64,000 nt of DNA from Microbacterium murale (GCF_030815955.1 NZ_JAUSXK010000001.1:682001-746000); one strand, 5' to 3'. Positions 30,040-38,554 are shown, counted from the stretch's first letter. The notes: generated from the sequence alone by a model not told the origin. Numbers and translations are program-made.

Positions 30040-30272
30040 CGCTCCCCCTGTTCCGACTGGGCGTCCGTGTCAGGTATCCACCTGAGGATGTCCCCGGGCT
30101 GGCATTCGAGCACCTGGCAGATGGCATCGAGGGTGGTGAAGCGCACCGCCTTGGCTCGTCCGTTCTTGAGCACCGCGACGTTCGCCGGGGTGATGCCGAT
30201 GGCATCCGCGAATTCCTGGACGCTCATCTTCCTTCGCGCCAATTGCACGTCGAGATCGATGACGATGGGCAT
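30036..30272 (-). CDS. small XRE/Cro-type transcriptional regulator (YozG-like)
   Basis: 78 residues starting MPIVIDLDVQLARRKMSVQE at 30272. The helix-turn-helix is VQEFADAIGITPANVAVLKNGRAKAVRF, followed by LDAICQVLECQPGDILRW, typical of the small Cro/C1 proteins paired with DUF2975 membrane proteins. The start overlaps the DUF2975 stop by one base (TGATG), and the stop overlaps the next gene. It probably represses its own operon at the CGATA palindromes upstream. Confidence 0.85.
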   Translation of the reverse strand: MPIVIDLDVQLARRKMSVQEFADAIGITPANVAVLKNGRAKAVRFTTLDAICQVLECQPGDILRWIPDTDAQSEQGER

Positions 30273-30748
30273 CAGACGACCTCGGACATGTCCTGCTCGA
30301 GCTCGAGTGCCTTGCGCAGCAGTCCGCGCAGCACGACGACGAGGAGCGCGAGGGCCGCGCTGACGACGATGCCGAGGATCGCCAGCAGGGTGAGCGAGAG
30401 CGACACTGCCCGGCTCGCGATGATCACGACGTACGAGACGGCGATGAGCGCGCCCGCCGCGGCCAGCGCCCAGAGGATGATGTCGACGTAGCGGAAGGCG
30501 TCGTTGCTGAAGATGCGCTCGGCGCGCACCAGCGACAGCAACCGCCATACGCACAGGAGCGTGACCTGCACGAGCGCGAGGAAGAGGATCGCGGCGATGA
30601 TGCCGGGAATCTCGAGCTGCGCGACGTCGGGATTGCGGATCGCGGTGATTCGCGCCACTTCGGGGATCACCAGGATCTGACTCGCCAGCAGCAGCACGAT
30701 CATCACGGCGATCAAGGTCTTCAGCACAGCGGTCACACGGGATTGCAT
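30272..30748 (-). CDS. DUF2975 family membrane protein
   Basis: 158 residues from the ATG at 30748 (MQSRVTAVLKTLIAVMIVLLLA). Four hydrophobic helices are visible, with the conserved segment RAERIFSNDAFRYVDIILWA between helices two and three, as in DUF2975 proteins. The frame is open upstream but the extra part is Arg/Pro-rich and crosses the operator. First gene of the DUF2975-XRE-SCO7613-like operon. In this pairing the membrane protein may sense a signal for the regulator; that is inference. Confidence 0.8.
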   Translation of the reverse strand: MQSRVTAVLKTLIAVMIVLLLASQILVIPEVARITAIRNPDVAQLEIPGIIAAILFLALVQVTLLCVWRLLSLVRAERIFSNDAFRYVDIILWALAAAGALIAVSYVVIIASRAVSLSLTLLAILGIVVSAALALLVVVLRGLLRKALELEQDMSEVV

Positions 30749-30756
30749 CAGTCTGC

Positions 30757-30794
30757 CTATCGATAAGCGGCCGGTATCTATCGAAAAACGATAG
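30757..30794. promoter_or_regulatory. CGATA palindrome operator of the DUF2975-XRE operon
   Basis: CTATCG (30778-30783) and CGATAG (30789-30794) form a perfect inverted repeat around five A. A second CTATCGATAAG box lies at 30757-30767. Both sit within 50 bp upstream of the DUF2975 start. They are likely binding sites for the co-encoded XRE regulator. Confidence 0.55.
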
Positions 30795-30882
30795 CTCGTG
30801 AGAGTCCGCCACTCAAGCCAGTGCCCGCGCTCACAGCAAACCCACGGCTGCAGGGCGACGACCCGCGGCGGCGGCGGCGCGC

Positions 30883-30947
30883 GAGACCGACTCCGCTGCA
30901 CGAGCCCGAGTGCGCGCGGCACTGTCTCGTGCTGCAAACGCGGTCTC
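30883..30947. repeat. 65-bp palindromic intergenic element, copy C
   Basis: Outer arms GAGACCG (30883-30889) and CGGTCTC (30941-30947). Inner arms GCACGAG (30898-30904) and CTCGTGC (30926-30932). A further AGTGC/GCACT stem lies inside. Total length is 65 bp, as in copies A and B. It begins 18 bp after the stop of the 215-residue hypothetical gene. Confidence 0.7.
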
Positions 30948-30965
30948 GTCGGCGGCTGACGTGAC

Positions 30966-31613
30966 TTACGGGGCCTCGGGGTCGAAGGGCGAATCCAGGG
31001 AGGACGTCAGTTCCTCGAGCAGCGCCTCGATCTGAGGCTCGACATGCTGCGAGATGGCAGCTTGCACGTTGAGCCGGTGCCGCAGCAGGATGCCGCAGAT
31101 CTCGCGGCCGACCATGTTCGCGTACTCGTCGGCGAGAGCGACCTCCTGCCGGAGTGCGGCTTTGGCCTCGTCCGTCAGCGGGGGCAGCGGGGGCAGCTCG
31201 ACGATCTCGTCATCCGCGAGCCCCGCGATCGTGAAGAGGAAGGGCGCGCCCGGCACTGGATCAGGATCGAGCGGGAGCCCTTCGAACTCCGGCTCGAGGT
31301 CCTCGGACGGACGATAGCTGCGCGCACGATTGCGCGCCGCCTGCTGATCGAGCTCCGACTGCAGCATCGGCAGGTTGCGAGCGGTGTACTCGGCGACGGC
31401 ATGATCCACGATCGTCTTGATGCGTGTCGAAAGACCGTGCTGTACGCCGTGCGGAACATTCCCGCCGATTCCGGCGGCGGAGAGGATGGGCGAGCCCAGG
31501 CAACGCCGACACGGGGCGACTCGCCCGCGATGAGTGGCCGGCTCCCAGCGCGGCACCCAGCGCAGCCAGGCCTCGACGGCCTGGTCGACCTGCGTCTCTA
31601 GCGACCGCTCCAC
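30966..31613 (-). CDS. hypothetical protein
   Basis: 215 residues, not recognised. It starts MERSLETQVDQAVEAWLRWVP. A possible CRRC pair occurs near residue 36. A basic helix NRARSYRPSEDLEPEFEG and a Pro-rich stretch (ELPPLPPLTDE) follow. The C-terminal half is helical and mixed-charge. No signal peptide or membrane helix is evident. Codon usage matches the neighbours. It is followed by 65-bp element copy C. Confidence 0.6.
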   Translation of the reverse strand: MERSLETQVDQAVEAWLRWVPRWEPATHRGRVAPCRRCLGSPILSAAGIGGNVPHGVQHGLSTRIKTIVDHAVAEYTARNLPMLQSELDQQAARNRARSYRPSEDLEPEFEGLPLDPDPVPGAPFLFTIAGLADDEIVELPPLPPLTDEAKAALRQEVALADEYANMVGREICGILLRHRLNVQAAISQHVEPQIEALLEELTSSLDSPFDPEAP

Positions 31614-31667
31614 ATTCCCCAGAATAGGGCGATACGCGTCAGCACTGGAGATTTCCGCACTGGACGA

Positions 31668-32102
31668 TCAGTTCTCGTCGAGATCGTCGCGTTCCCAGGG
31701 CCATCGAGGACGCTTCGCGTGCGTGCGCCGCAGCGCTACACCCGCCCAGGCGGCGATCGCCGCGGTCACGAGAATCACGATGCTCGCGCCACCCGTGACC
31801 AGCTCGCCCATGACCGCAAGAGCGTTGATGAACTCGCCGGAGACGAAGATCGCGCCGGTTCCCGCAGCGAGAAGGTGCGCGAGCGCGGTCGCGATCGAGA
31901 TCGCCCACACCGATCGGAAACGCGGATGTGCCAAGCGCAGCGCGAGCCACAGGAGGCCCGCGAACACCGCGACGGCGACGATCATGCCGACGATGCCCGG
32001 TGCCTGTCCCGTTGCGGGCACGGTGATGATGTCGGCATCCGTCACCACGCTCAACGCACCCAGACCGAACACCGCGATCGCGAAGAATCCGATCGTCGTC
32101 AT
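31668..32102 (-). CDS. small four-helix membrane protein, unknown function
   Basis: 144 residues with about four membrane helices (starting MTTIGFFAIAVFGLGALSVV) and a basic/acidic C-terminal tail (RRTHAKRPRWPWERDDLDEN). I do not recognise the family. It lies downstream of a larger membrane protein, with a hairpin terminator between them. Confidence 0.6.
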   Translation of the reverse strand: MTTIGFFAIAVFGLGALSVVTDADIITVPATGQAPGIVGMIVAVAVFAGLLWLALRLAHPRFRSVWAISIATALAHLLAAGTGAIFVSGEFINALAVMGELVTGGASIVILVTAAIAAWAGVALRRTHAKRPRWPWERDDLDEN

Positions 32103-32124
32103 AGCCGTCGCCAGGACAGCCGAA

Positions 32125-32152
32125 ACCCCCGCAGGCTCAGGGCCGCGGGGGT
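32125..32152 (-). terminator. terminator downstream of the 349-residue membrane protein gene
   Basis: 8-bp stem ACCCCCGC / GCGGGGGT with a 12-nt loop, followed on the transcribed strand by TTTC. It lies 21 bp after the stop at 32174. Confidence 0.5.
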
Positions 32153-32173
32153 CAGGCGAAGAAGTGTCCGTGA

Positions 32174-33223
32174 TTACCTCGGAAGGGTCGGGCCGGCCTC
32201 GAGCGTGCGCTCGTACTCACGCTGAGCCTCGATGTTGAGCTCGGTCTTGCGTGCGCCGCTGCGAGCGACCCATGCGCCGAACCAGATGGTGAGCTCGCGG
32301 CCGAAGACGAACGCGGCGATCGCGAGGGGGGCGAGCAGCTGACTGCCTACCAGCTCGTTGCCCTCCGACGTCGAGATCAGCCAGAACGGCGCCTCGAAGA
32401 GCTGGCCGAGGATGTGGCCGGCATAGGCGAACAGCCCGACGATGATGCCGAATACGACCCAGAGTCCCCAACGTCCGCGGTTGATGACGGCGCCGAGCAG
32501 CCAGAACCCGATGAAGAAGAAGACGACCGGAACCCAGAAGCCCCATGTCGTGAGCGGCGTGAGCGCGGCCTCGCCGATGTTCTCACCGGTGACGTCGCCG
32601 GCGAGGGCACCGAGACCGAGCGCGGTACCGAGGTAAAGGACCGCGAACACGATCGTCGCAAGCAGTCCGATTCCCGCAGCGGTGCCACGGTTGCCACGGT
32701 CACGCGGGGGCTCAGGTGCCTGCACGAAGATCGGCTGCTGCTGCTGAGCGACCGGAGCGACGACGACTGCCGGCTCGGAGGGGACGACCCTGGTCTCAGC
32801 GTCATCCGCCACCGGTGGCAGGTACGCGGTATCTGCGATGGAGTCTTCCCGTGCGACATCCGTGTCCGACGTCGAGGTGCGGTCGGCTGCGAAGAGGCCG
32901 GTCGGAGCGGCGGATCCGTCGGCCCGGTCGTTGCTGCTGACGCGGTCGCCGAAGCGGTCATCGGCTCCGCCGTCGAAGGATTCGGACTGCTCGTTGAGCT
33001 CAGGAGTCGCGAACGTTCCCGGGTGGGACTTCTCGGCCTCTTGGAATGCGGCGAGGTCGGGATCGACGGCGTTCTGGTCGACGGCGTTCTCGGCGGCGGA
33101 GTCATGCTCGCCACGAACCTCGGCGCCCGCCGCTGCGGCGTCGGCAAGTCCCTCGTTCGCGCTGTCGACGACGTCGTTCACGTCTTTCGGCCGCTCGGGC
33201 TGGGGAACCTCGGGGTCACTCAT
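32174..33223 (-). CDS. membrane protein with long acidic disordered N-terminus
   Basis: 349 residues from the ATG at 33223 (MSDPEVPQPERPKDVNDVVDS). The first ~175 residues are acidic, Ala/Asp/Glu-rich and without predicted structure. A QQQQ run and a short basic stretch (RDRGNRG) precede four to five hydrophobic helices (IGLLATIVFAVLYLGTALGL, GFWVPVVFFFIGFWLLGAV, GLWVVFGIIVGLFAYAGH). Family not recognised. The frame continues upstream but lacks a plausible start. Confidence 0.6.
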   Translation of the reverse strand: MSDPEVPQPERPKDVNDVVDSANEGLADAAAAGAEVRGEHDSAAENAVDQNAVDPDLAAFQEAEKSHPGTFATPELNEQSESFDGGADDRFGDRVSSNDRADGSAAPTGLFAADRTSTSDTDVAREDSIADTAYLPPVADDAETRVVPSEPAVVVAPVAQQQQPIFVQAPEPPRDRGNRGTAAGIGLLATIVFAVLYLGTALGLGALAGDVTGENIGEAALTPLTTWGFWVPVVFFFIGFWLLGAVINRGRWGLWVVFGIIVGLFAYAGHILGQLFEAPFWLISTSEGNELVGSQLLAPLAIAAFVFGRELTIWFGAWVARSGARKTELNIEAQREYERTLEAGPTLPR

Positions 33224-33330
33224 GGGTGCGCCTCTCGTCGGATATGTGCAGTGCGAGGTTATCGCCGCGCGGGCCGGCCGCCGCGGAGGCGTGCCGACGT
33301 GTCGCATGACCGGCGTGCAGAGGCGGCCGT

Positions 33331-33492
33331 TCAGCTCTCGCCAGGATCGATCGCACGGAGGGTGTCGCCGACGTAATCGACCAGCATCGGACCCATCGGC
33401 AACGCGAACCAGAGGAGCGCGGCGATGACGCCGGCGCAGAAGACACCGGCGATCCAGCTCATCACCCGATTGCGTCCGCCCACCGGTGCCAT
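33331..33492 (-). CDS. small single-pass membrane protein
   Basis: 53 residues, MAPVGGRNRVMSWIAGVFCAG at the start, one hydrophobic helix (residues ~12-33) and an acidic end (DTLRAIDPGES). Start chosen at 33492; the upstream open part looks non-coding. Function unknown; a small hypothetical protein call only. Confidence 0.45.
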   Translation of the reverse strand: MAPVGGRNRVMSWIAGVFCAGVIAALLWFALPMGPMLVDYVGDTLRAIDPGES

Positions 33493-33566
33493 GCTTCTAC
33501 GGTACGACCGCGGGGCGCATCCGCCTTCGATGACACGCGCGGATGCTCGCCCGCCCCGCCGAGACT

Positions 33567-34166
33567 TCAGCGCCGGCGGAGCCGCCAGAGGAGCCAACCG
33601 CCGATGGCGGGGATGAGGATGAGGGCGAGCAGGATGCCGGCGTGCCAGAGCCCGAGCCCGCCCGGCGAAGGAACGAGCGGATTGTGCTCCTGACCTTCCG
33701 ACTCCCTCGACGAGATGAGCGCGACGATCCACGACACGACCGTGATCAGTATCCCGACGGCGAACGGCAGAACGATCGCGACGATCTTCTCCCAGCGGCG
33801 CCAGAGCTTGCCGTCTGCGACCATCACCGCCCCGACGATCCAGCCGACCACCGGAACCACGAATCCCCCGAACGCGAAGACGAGCGCCGCAGCGATCGCG
33901 TATCCACGACGGTGCGACAACGGCACCTTGCGTTCGGCGGCGATGACTCCCGGCCTCCGGATCTCGCTCTGTGCTTCCCTGGCGATCAGGTCCGGATCAC
34001 CGAGCTGCCTGATTCGTTCGGACACAGTCGCAGCATCCAGCCCTTCGAGTTCCTCGGCGATCCCGCTGCGGATCTCGGTCGCGAGGCCGTGCGGAACGTG
34101 TCGCAGCGCGACGTCCAGCCGCTCCAGGAAGTCGGCTCGCTGACTGGCGGCATCCGATTCAGTCAT
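33567..34166 (-). CDS. HAAS-domain (DUF1700-like) membrane protein paired with PadR
   Basis: 199 residues from the ATG at 34166 (MTESDAASQRADFLERLDVAL). The N-terminal ~70 residues form the helical HAAS-like segment (ATEIRSGIAEELEGLD, RIRQLGDPDLIAREA). Three membrane helices follow. The start overlaps the PadR stop in ATGA. HAAS proteins are typically encoded with PadR regulators and are thought to act with them at the membrane; the signal is unknown. Confidence 0.75.
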   Translation of the reverse strand: MTESDAASQRADFLERLDVALRHVPHGLATEIRSGIAEELEGLDAATVSERIRQLGDPDLIAREAQSEIRRPGVIAAERKVPLSHRRGYAIAAALVFAFGGFVVPVVGWIVGAVMVADGKLWRRWEKIVAIVLPFAVGILITVVSWIVALISSRESEGQEHNPLVPSPGGLGLWHAGILLALILIPAIGGWLLWRLRRR

Positions 34167-34495
34167 GCATTTTCCTCTCCCACGAGTCCCGTGACGACAC
34201 GGGCGAAGGGTGTCCACTGCGCGCGGAACCGCGCGAGCTGAGCGGTGCCGGCATCAGTGAGCCGGTAGTACTTGCGCACCGGACCGCTCTCCGATGGCAG
34301 GTCGAACGTGCTGACCCAGCCGTTGTCGCGCAGGCGTCCCAACAGCGGATACAGGGTTCCGATGCTGGCGATCAGGCCGGCCTCGGACAGCGCCTCAGCC
34401 AGCTGCCAGCCATACATCGGCTCGCGTCCGAGGAGCCCGAGCACGCAGTACTCGACCACTCCCTTGCGCATCTGCGCACCGACATCCACTGTCAT
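34163..34495 (-). CDS. PadR family transcriptional regulator
   Basis: 110 residues. The winged helix is evident: KGVVEYCVLGLLGREPMYGWQLAEAL, SIGTLYPLLGRLRDNGWVSTFD, then RKYYRLTDAGTAQL, the PadR signature. Probably autoregulates itself and the coupled HAAS-domain gene. The 58 bp upstream to the sugar permease gene would hold its promoter. Confidence 0.9.
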   Translation of the reverse strand: MTVDVGAQMRKGVVEYCVLGLLGREPMYGWQLAEALSEAGLIASIGTLYPLLGRLRDNGWVSTFDLPSESGPVRKYYRLTDAGTAQLARFRAQWTPFARVVTGLVGEENA

Positions 34496-34553
34496 GCATC
34501 ACAAGGTAGCATGCGTGGCAAGTTAGATGAAGCTCCCGCTCCCGCGGCCGGAC

Positions 34554-35450
34554 TCAGCCCTTCGTGGCGCCGGCGGTCAGGCCGCCGACGATGTACTTCT
34601 GCAGGAACAGGAACAGGATCATCACCGGGATCGCGGCCATCACGGCGCCGGCCGAGAACGCCGACCAGTCCGCGTAGCGCGGGTTGGAGACCAGCTTGGT
34701 GAGTCCCACGACCAGAGTCTGCTGTTCCGGATCGATCAGGATCACACTCGCCACGACGTACTCGTTGACCGTGCCGATGAACGACAGCAGTCCGACCACG
34801 GCGAGGATCGGCGCGACCAGACGCAGGATGATCGTGAAGAAGATGCGGGCATGACCGGCGCCATCTATGCGCGCAGCCTCGTCGAGTTCCTTCGGGATGG
34901 TGTTGAAGAAGCCGTACATCAGATAGGTGTTCACGCCCAGCGCGCCGCCGAGGTAGACGAGGATCAGCCCCGTGTGGGTGTTGAGCCCGATGGCAGGGAA
35001 CCAGTCCCCCAGCGTCGTCATCAGCAGGAAGATCGCGACCACGGCCAGCAACTGGGGGAACATCTGCACGACGACGATCGTTACCAGGCCGACGCGGCGT
35101 CCGGCGAAACGCATGCGCGAGAAGGCATACGCCGCGCAGGCGCCGATGAACACAGTCGTGAAGCCCGTGACGAGCGCGATCACGAGAGTGTTCAGGAACC
35201 ACAGCCCGTAGGGATTCTGCGGGTCGGTGAGGATGCGCACGTAGCTGTCGATGCCGATCGCGGAGAACAGCTGGTTGGAGCCGGTCAGTGTGCCGCGCGG
35301 ATTCAGCGACGCCGAGAGCACGTACAGCAGCGGGAAGATCGCGAAGATGCTGACCGCGATCGCGACGACGTGGCGCCAGCCGGTGTCGGCGAACCATGCA
35401 CCGAACGAGCGGCGACGACGGCGGGCGAGTGGAGCGGGAGCGATTGTCAT
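34554..35450 (-). CDS. ABC sugar transporter permease (MalG-type)
   Basis: 298 residues, six membrane helices. The EAA loop near the C-terminal half reads ELDEAARIDGAGHARIFFTIILRLVAPIL, the contact for the ATPase. Closest to maltose/maltodextrin MalG (FPLLYVLSASLNPRGTL near the start and YGFFNTIPKELDEAA). It begins one base after the MalF-type stop. No ATPase gene is in the cluster, so a shared MsiK-like ATPase elsewhere is expected. Confidence 0.9.
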   Translation of the reverse strand: MTIAPAPLARRRRRSFGAWFADTGWRHVVAIAVSIFAIFPLLYVLSASLNPRGTLTGSNQLFSAIGIDSYVRILTDPQNPYGLWFLNTLVIALVTGFTTVFIGACAAYAFSRMRFAGRRVGLVTIVVVQMFPQLLAVVAIFLLMTTLGDWFPAIGLNTHTGLILVYLGGALGVNTYLMYGFFNTIPKELDEAARIDGAGHARIFFTIILRLVAPILAVVGLLSFIGTVNEYVVASVILIDPEQQTLVVGLTKLVSNPRYADWSAFSAGAVMAAIPVMILFLFLQKYIVGGLTAGATKG

Positions 35451-35451
35451 C

Positions 35452-37068
35452 TCAGTTCAACTCCTCGAGAGCCTTGGTCTTGCGGAAGCTGATGATCGAG
35501 ATCGCGGCGACCACGATGAAGATCAGGATCGTGAACGCGGAGGCGAGCCCGTAGTCACGGGTCTGCCCGGTGAAGGCCACCTTGTAGACCATCGAGATCA
35601 GGATGTCGGTGTGCCCGACCGGGATCGACACGTCGTCGAAGCGCGGGCCGCCCTTGGTGAGCATGTAGATCAGATTGAAGTTGTTGAAGTTGAACGCGAA
35701 TGACGAGATCAGCAGCGGCGCCACTGTGACCAGCAGCAGTGGCAGCTTGATGCGCCGGAAGATCTGCCAGGGGTTCGCGCCGTCCATCACAGCCGCTTCG
35801 TTGACGTCCTCCGGGATGCCCTGCAGCGCGCCCATGCAGACAAGGAACATGTACGGGAACCCGAGCCACAGATTCACGATCAGCACGGAGACCTTCGCCA
35901 GCCCGGGGTCGGTGAGCCACGGGATGGACGCTCCGCCGAAGACGACCTGGTTGAGGAAGCCGAAGCTCTCGTTCATCATCCCCGCCCAGACCAGTGCCGA
36001 GAGGAAGGCCGGGAACGCGTACGGAAGGATGAGCAGGATGCGGTAGCCGTTGCGGAAGCGCATCTTCGTGTTGTTGAACACGATGGCGAGCAGCAGGCCG
36101 AGGAAGAAGGTCGTGGTGACCGAGATGAGGGCGAACGCGAACGTCCAGATCGTCACGGAGATGAGCGGTCCGCGGATCGAGCTGTCGGTGACCGCCCGCA
36201 CGAAGTTGTCGAAGCCGACGGTGATCTGCCAGCCGGGCAGCAGCTGTTCACCGTCATCGGCTGTGAACGCGCCGGTCCCGTTGTCGCTGTAGACGGTGCC
36301 GGAGCGCACGTCGGTCATCGAGCCCGCTGCCTCGTCGTACTCGAGCGTGGAGACGTACAGGAAACCGCTCTGGCCGTCTGGAGTGCGGATCGCGCCGTCG
36401 TTGGGGTCGTCGCTGAAGTCGACCGAGAGCTTCTCGACCTCGCTGGAACGTGCGAGCACCTGGGCGAAGGTCAGTGATTCCCAGCCATCGATCGCGGTTG
36501 CCCGATCGCCGTCCATAGTCGCGCCGTCGACCTCCTGCAGCGGCTGCTCGTTCGTGCCGACCGAGACATCGCCGTCGTCGGGATCGGTGACGAGAAGCCC
36601 CAGTGTGCCGAACTGTTCGACGACGGTGACGGGGAAGGTCGGCGAGTCTTCGACGCGCTCCTGGGCGGAGGCCATCAGGGCGGAGACGGCCTGGTCCTTG
36701 CTGCCGTTGTGGCCGGTGCCGTAGTTGGTGAAGCCGATGTACCCGGTGTACAGGAGAGTGAACACCTGGAACAGGATCAGGAAGATGATGCCGGGTGTGA
36801 GGTACTTCGCCGCGATGCGCTTGCGCGAGAAGTAGATGTAGTTGACCAGGATGGCGACCACGACGACCACGCCGAGAACGAGCCACTCCTGGTGGGTGAA
36901 GAGCACGAACGCCGCGTACAGCGCGACGGCATCGACGACGGCGAGCAGCAGGATCTTCAGCAGCATCCATCCGATCCGGCCGGAAGCAGCCTCGGCGATG
37001 CTCGCAGCCTGACGCTGCCGTCTCGTCGGCGGCGTCTCCGCCTCGGTGGTGGTGGTCGTATCCGTCAT
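35452..37068 (-). CDS. ABC sugar transporter permease (MalF-type)
   Basis: 538 residues from MTDTTTTTEAETPPTRRQR at 37068. A long extracytoplasmic insert (about residues 110-290, GYIGFTNYGTGHNGSKDQAV onward) lies after the third helix, like the P2 loop of MalF that contacts the binding protein. The EAA motif is DVNEAAVMDGANPWQIFRRIKLPLL. With the MalG- and MalE-type genes it forms a maltodextrin-like importer. Confidence 0.9.
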   Translation of the reverse strand: MTDTTTTTEAETPPTRRQRQAASIAEAASGRIGWMLLKILLLAVVDAVALYAAFVLFTHQEWLVLGVVVVVAILVNYIYFSRKRIAAKYLTPGIIFLILFQVFTLLYTGYIGFTNYGTGHNGSKDQAVSALMASAQERVEDSPTFPVTVVEQFGTLGLLVTDPDDGDVSVGTNEQPLQEVDGATMDGDRATAIDGWESLTFAQVLARSSEVEKLSVDFSDDPNDGAIRTPDGQSGFLYVSTLEYDEAAGSMTDVRSGTVYSDNGTGAFTADDGEQLLPGWQITVGFDNFVRAVTDSSIRGPLISVTIWTFAFALISVTTTFFLGLLLAIVFNNTKMRFRNGYRILLILPYAFPAFLSALVWAGMMNESFGFLNQVVFGGASIPWLTDPGLAKVSVLIVNLWLGFPYMFLVCMGALQGIPEDVNEAAVMDGANPWQIFRRIKLPLLLVTVAPLLISSFAFNFNNFNLIYMLTKGGPRFDDVSIPVGHTDILISMVYKVAFTGQTRDYGLASAFTILIFIVVAAISIISFRKTKALEELN

Positions 37069-37087
37069 CTCTCGCCCCGTCGTCGTT

Positions 37088-37121
37088 CTGCCGGGGCGAG
37101 GCGGATGCCTCACCCCGGCAG
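37088..37121 (-). other. intercistronic hairpin between malE-type and malF-type genes
   Basis: 15-bp stem with one mismatch: CTGCCGGGG-c-GAGGC pairs with GCCTC-a-CCCCGGCAG around a 4-nt loop, 11 bp after the binding protein stop. Hairpins in this position commonly stabilise the binding-protein mRNA or lower permease expression. Confidence 0.6.
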
Positions 37122-37132
37122 AAGGAACAGTG

Positions 37133-38362
37133 TTACTTGATCGCTGCCGTCACGTCATCGACGAGCTTCTGCCACGTCGACGCGGGGTCTGCACCGTTGA
37201 TGATCGCTGCCTCTGCGACACCCCAGAACTCCCAGACGGAGCCCATCGCCGGGATGGCGGGCATCGGCACGGCGTCTGCGCCGACAGCCTGGAAGCCGGC
37301 GATGATCGGGTCGGATGCTGCGGTGTCGGCTGCAGCGGTGAGGGCCGGGAGGATGTTGCCCGACTCGAACAGCGCCAGCTGAACGTCCTCGGTGCCGAGG
37401 TAGTTCACCAGGAAGTCGTTCGCGGCGACCTTGTTGTCCGACTCGGAGCTGACGAAGAAGCCCTTGACACCGGCGAACGGCGAGGCGACCTCGGCCGTCG
37501 GGCTGGGGATCGGGTCGATCGCCACATTGATGCCCGCCTCCACGGCGGCACCGACGTTCCAAGGCCCGGTCAGCCAGAACGCGGCCTGACCGTCGAGGAA
37601 CTGCTGCTTGGCGATCTCACCGTCGATGTCGGTGTTCAGCGTGCCCGCTGCACCCTGCGCGCCGAGCCAGGTGGCGAACGCGGTGCCGCCCTCCCCGCCG
37701 AGCTGCAGGTCAGCGGCGTCATACGATCCGCTGTCATCGGTGCCGAACACCGGTGCACCGAACGCAGTCTGGAACGGGTAGAGGTGGTACGGGTTGCCCT
37801 CGGCGCCCTGCTCGACGACGAACGGCTGGGCGAGCCCGGCCGCCTGGCCCTTCGCGATCATGTCGTCGAAGCCGGTCGCGGCGGCGGGGATCAGATCTGC
37901 GTTGCGCAGCACCGCGATGTTCTCGACGGCGTAGGGAAGCATGTAGACGGTGCCGTCGTAGGTCGCGGCCTGCAGCGCGACGGGCAGATAGTCCTCTGCA
38001 CTGTCGCCGAGTTCGAGCGGCGCGACGACGCCGTTGGTCGAGAGCTCGCCGAGCCAGTCGTGCGCACCCATCGTGATGTCGGGGCCCTTGCCGGTGGGGA
38101 CCTGCTGGATGAAGTCGTCCTTGATCGTGTCGACGTCCTTCGCGACGACCTCGACCTCGACACCGGTCTTCTCCTCGTACGCATCCGCCGCGCCCTTGAG
38201 AGCGTCGACGCGCTCTGCGTCGACCCAGACGACGAGCGAACCAGCATCGCCTTCGGAGTCTGCGGGCTCATCGGTGCCGCCTGCGGCGCAACCGGCCAGC
38301 GTCAGCGTTGAAACGACGGCGATCGCGCCGAACGCGGCGATGCCCCTCATGTTCACCTTCAT
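37133..38362 (-). CDS. extracellular sugar-binding lipoprotein (MalE-type)
   Basis: 409 residues with a lipoprotein signal peptide ending STLTLAGC, so Cys25 is the lipidated residue. The mature protein is a family 1 solute-binding protein: LVVWVDAERVDALKGAADAYEEKTGVEVEVV, KGPDITMGAHDWLGEL and AAFWLTGPWNVGA are typical of maltose/maltodextrin-binding proteins. It is the first gene of the importer operon, downstream of two LacI-type palindromes. Confidence 0.92.
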   Translation of the reverse strand: MKVNMRGIAAFGAIAVVSTLTLAGCAAGGTDEPADSEGDAGSLVVWVDAERVDALKGAADAYEEKTGVEVEVVAKDVDTIKDDFIQQVPTGKGPDITMGAHDWLGELSTNGVVAPLELGDSAEDYLPVALQAATYDGTVYMLPYAVENIAVLRNADLIPAAATGFDDMIAKGQAAGLAQPFVVEQGAEGNPYHLYPFQTAFGAPVFGTDDSGSYDAADLQLGGEGGTAFATWLGAQGAAGTLNTDIDGEIAKQQFLDGQAAFWLTGPWNVGAAVEAGINVAIDPIPSPTAEVASPFAGVKGFFVSSESDNKVAANDFLVNYLGTEDVQLALFESGNILPALTAAADTAASDPIIAGFQAVGADAVPMPAIPAMGSVWEFWGVAEAAIINGADPASTWQKLVDDVTAAIK

Positions 38363-38441
38363 TGGTGTGTGCCTCTCTCAGTGCGTGACCGACCGGCGCT
38401 GCCGGTGGATGCACCGGTGCAGGCCGCTCGCGCCTGCAAAC

Positions 38442-38457
38442 CTGCAAGCGCTTACAG
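38442..38457. promoter_or_regulatory. LacI-type operator CTGCAAGCGCTTACAG
   Basis: Near-perfect palindrome with the central AAGCGCTT typical of LacI/GalR-family operators, ~80 bp upstream of the sugar-binding protein start. Only one position breaks the symmetry. No LacI gene is in the window. Confidence 0.6.
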
Positions 38458-38540
38458 TATGCAACGAATCCACCTCAGTGCGCAATGCACAGCGGCGCCG
38501 ATATCAAGCTGTGACACTGGGAAGGTGACGTCCCGACACG

Positions 38541-38554
38541 TGGAAGCGCTTCCA
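38541..38554. promoter_or_regulatory. LacI-type operator TGGAAGCGCTTCCA
   Basis: Perfect 14-bp palindrome of the LacI-family class, similar in form to CebR-type sites. It is 38 bp upstream of the yajQ-like start and ~180 bp from the importer start, so it could be an auxiliary operator for the importer or act on the divergent gene. Confidence 0.6.
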
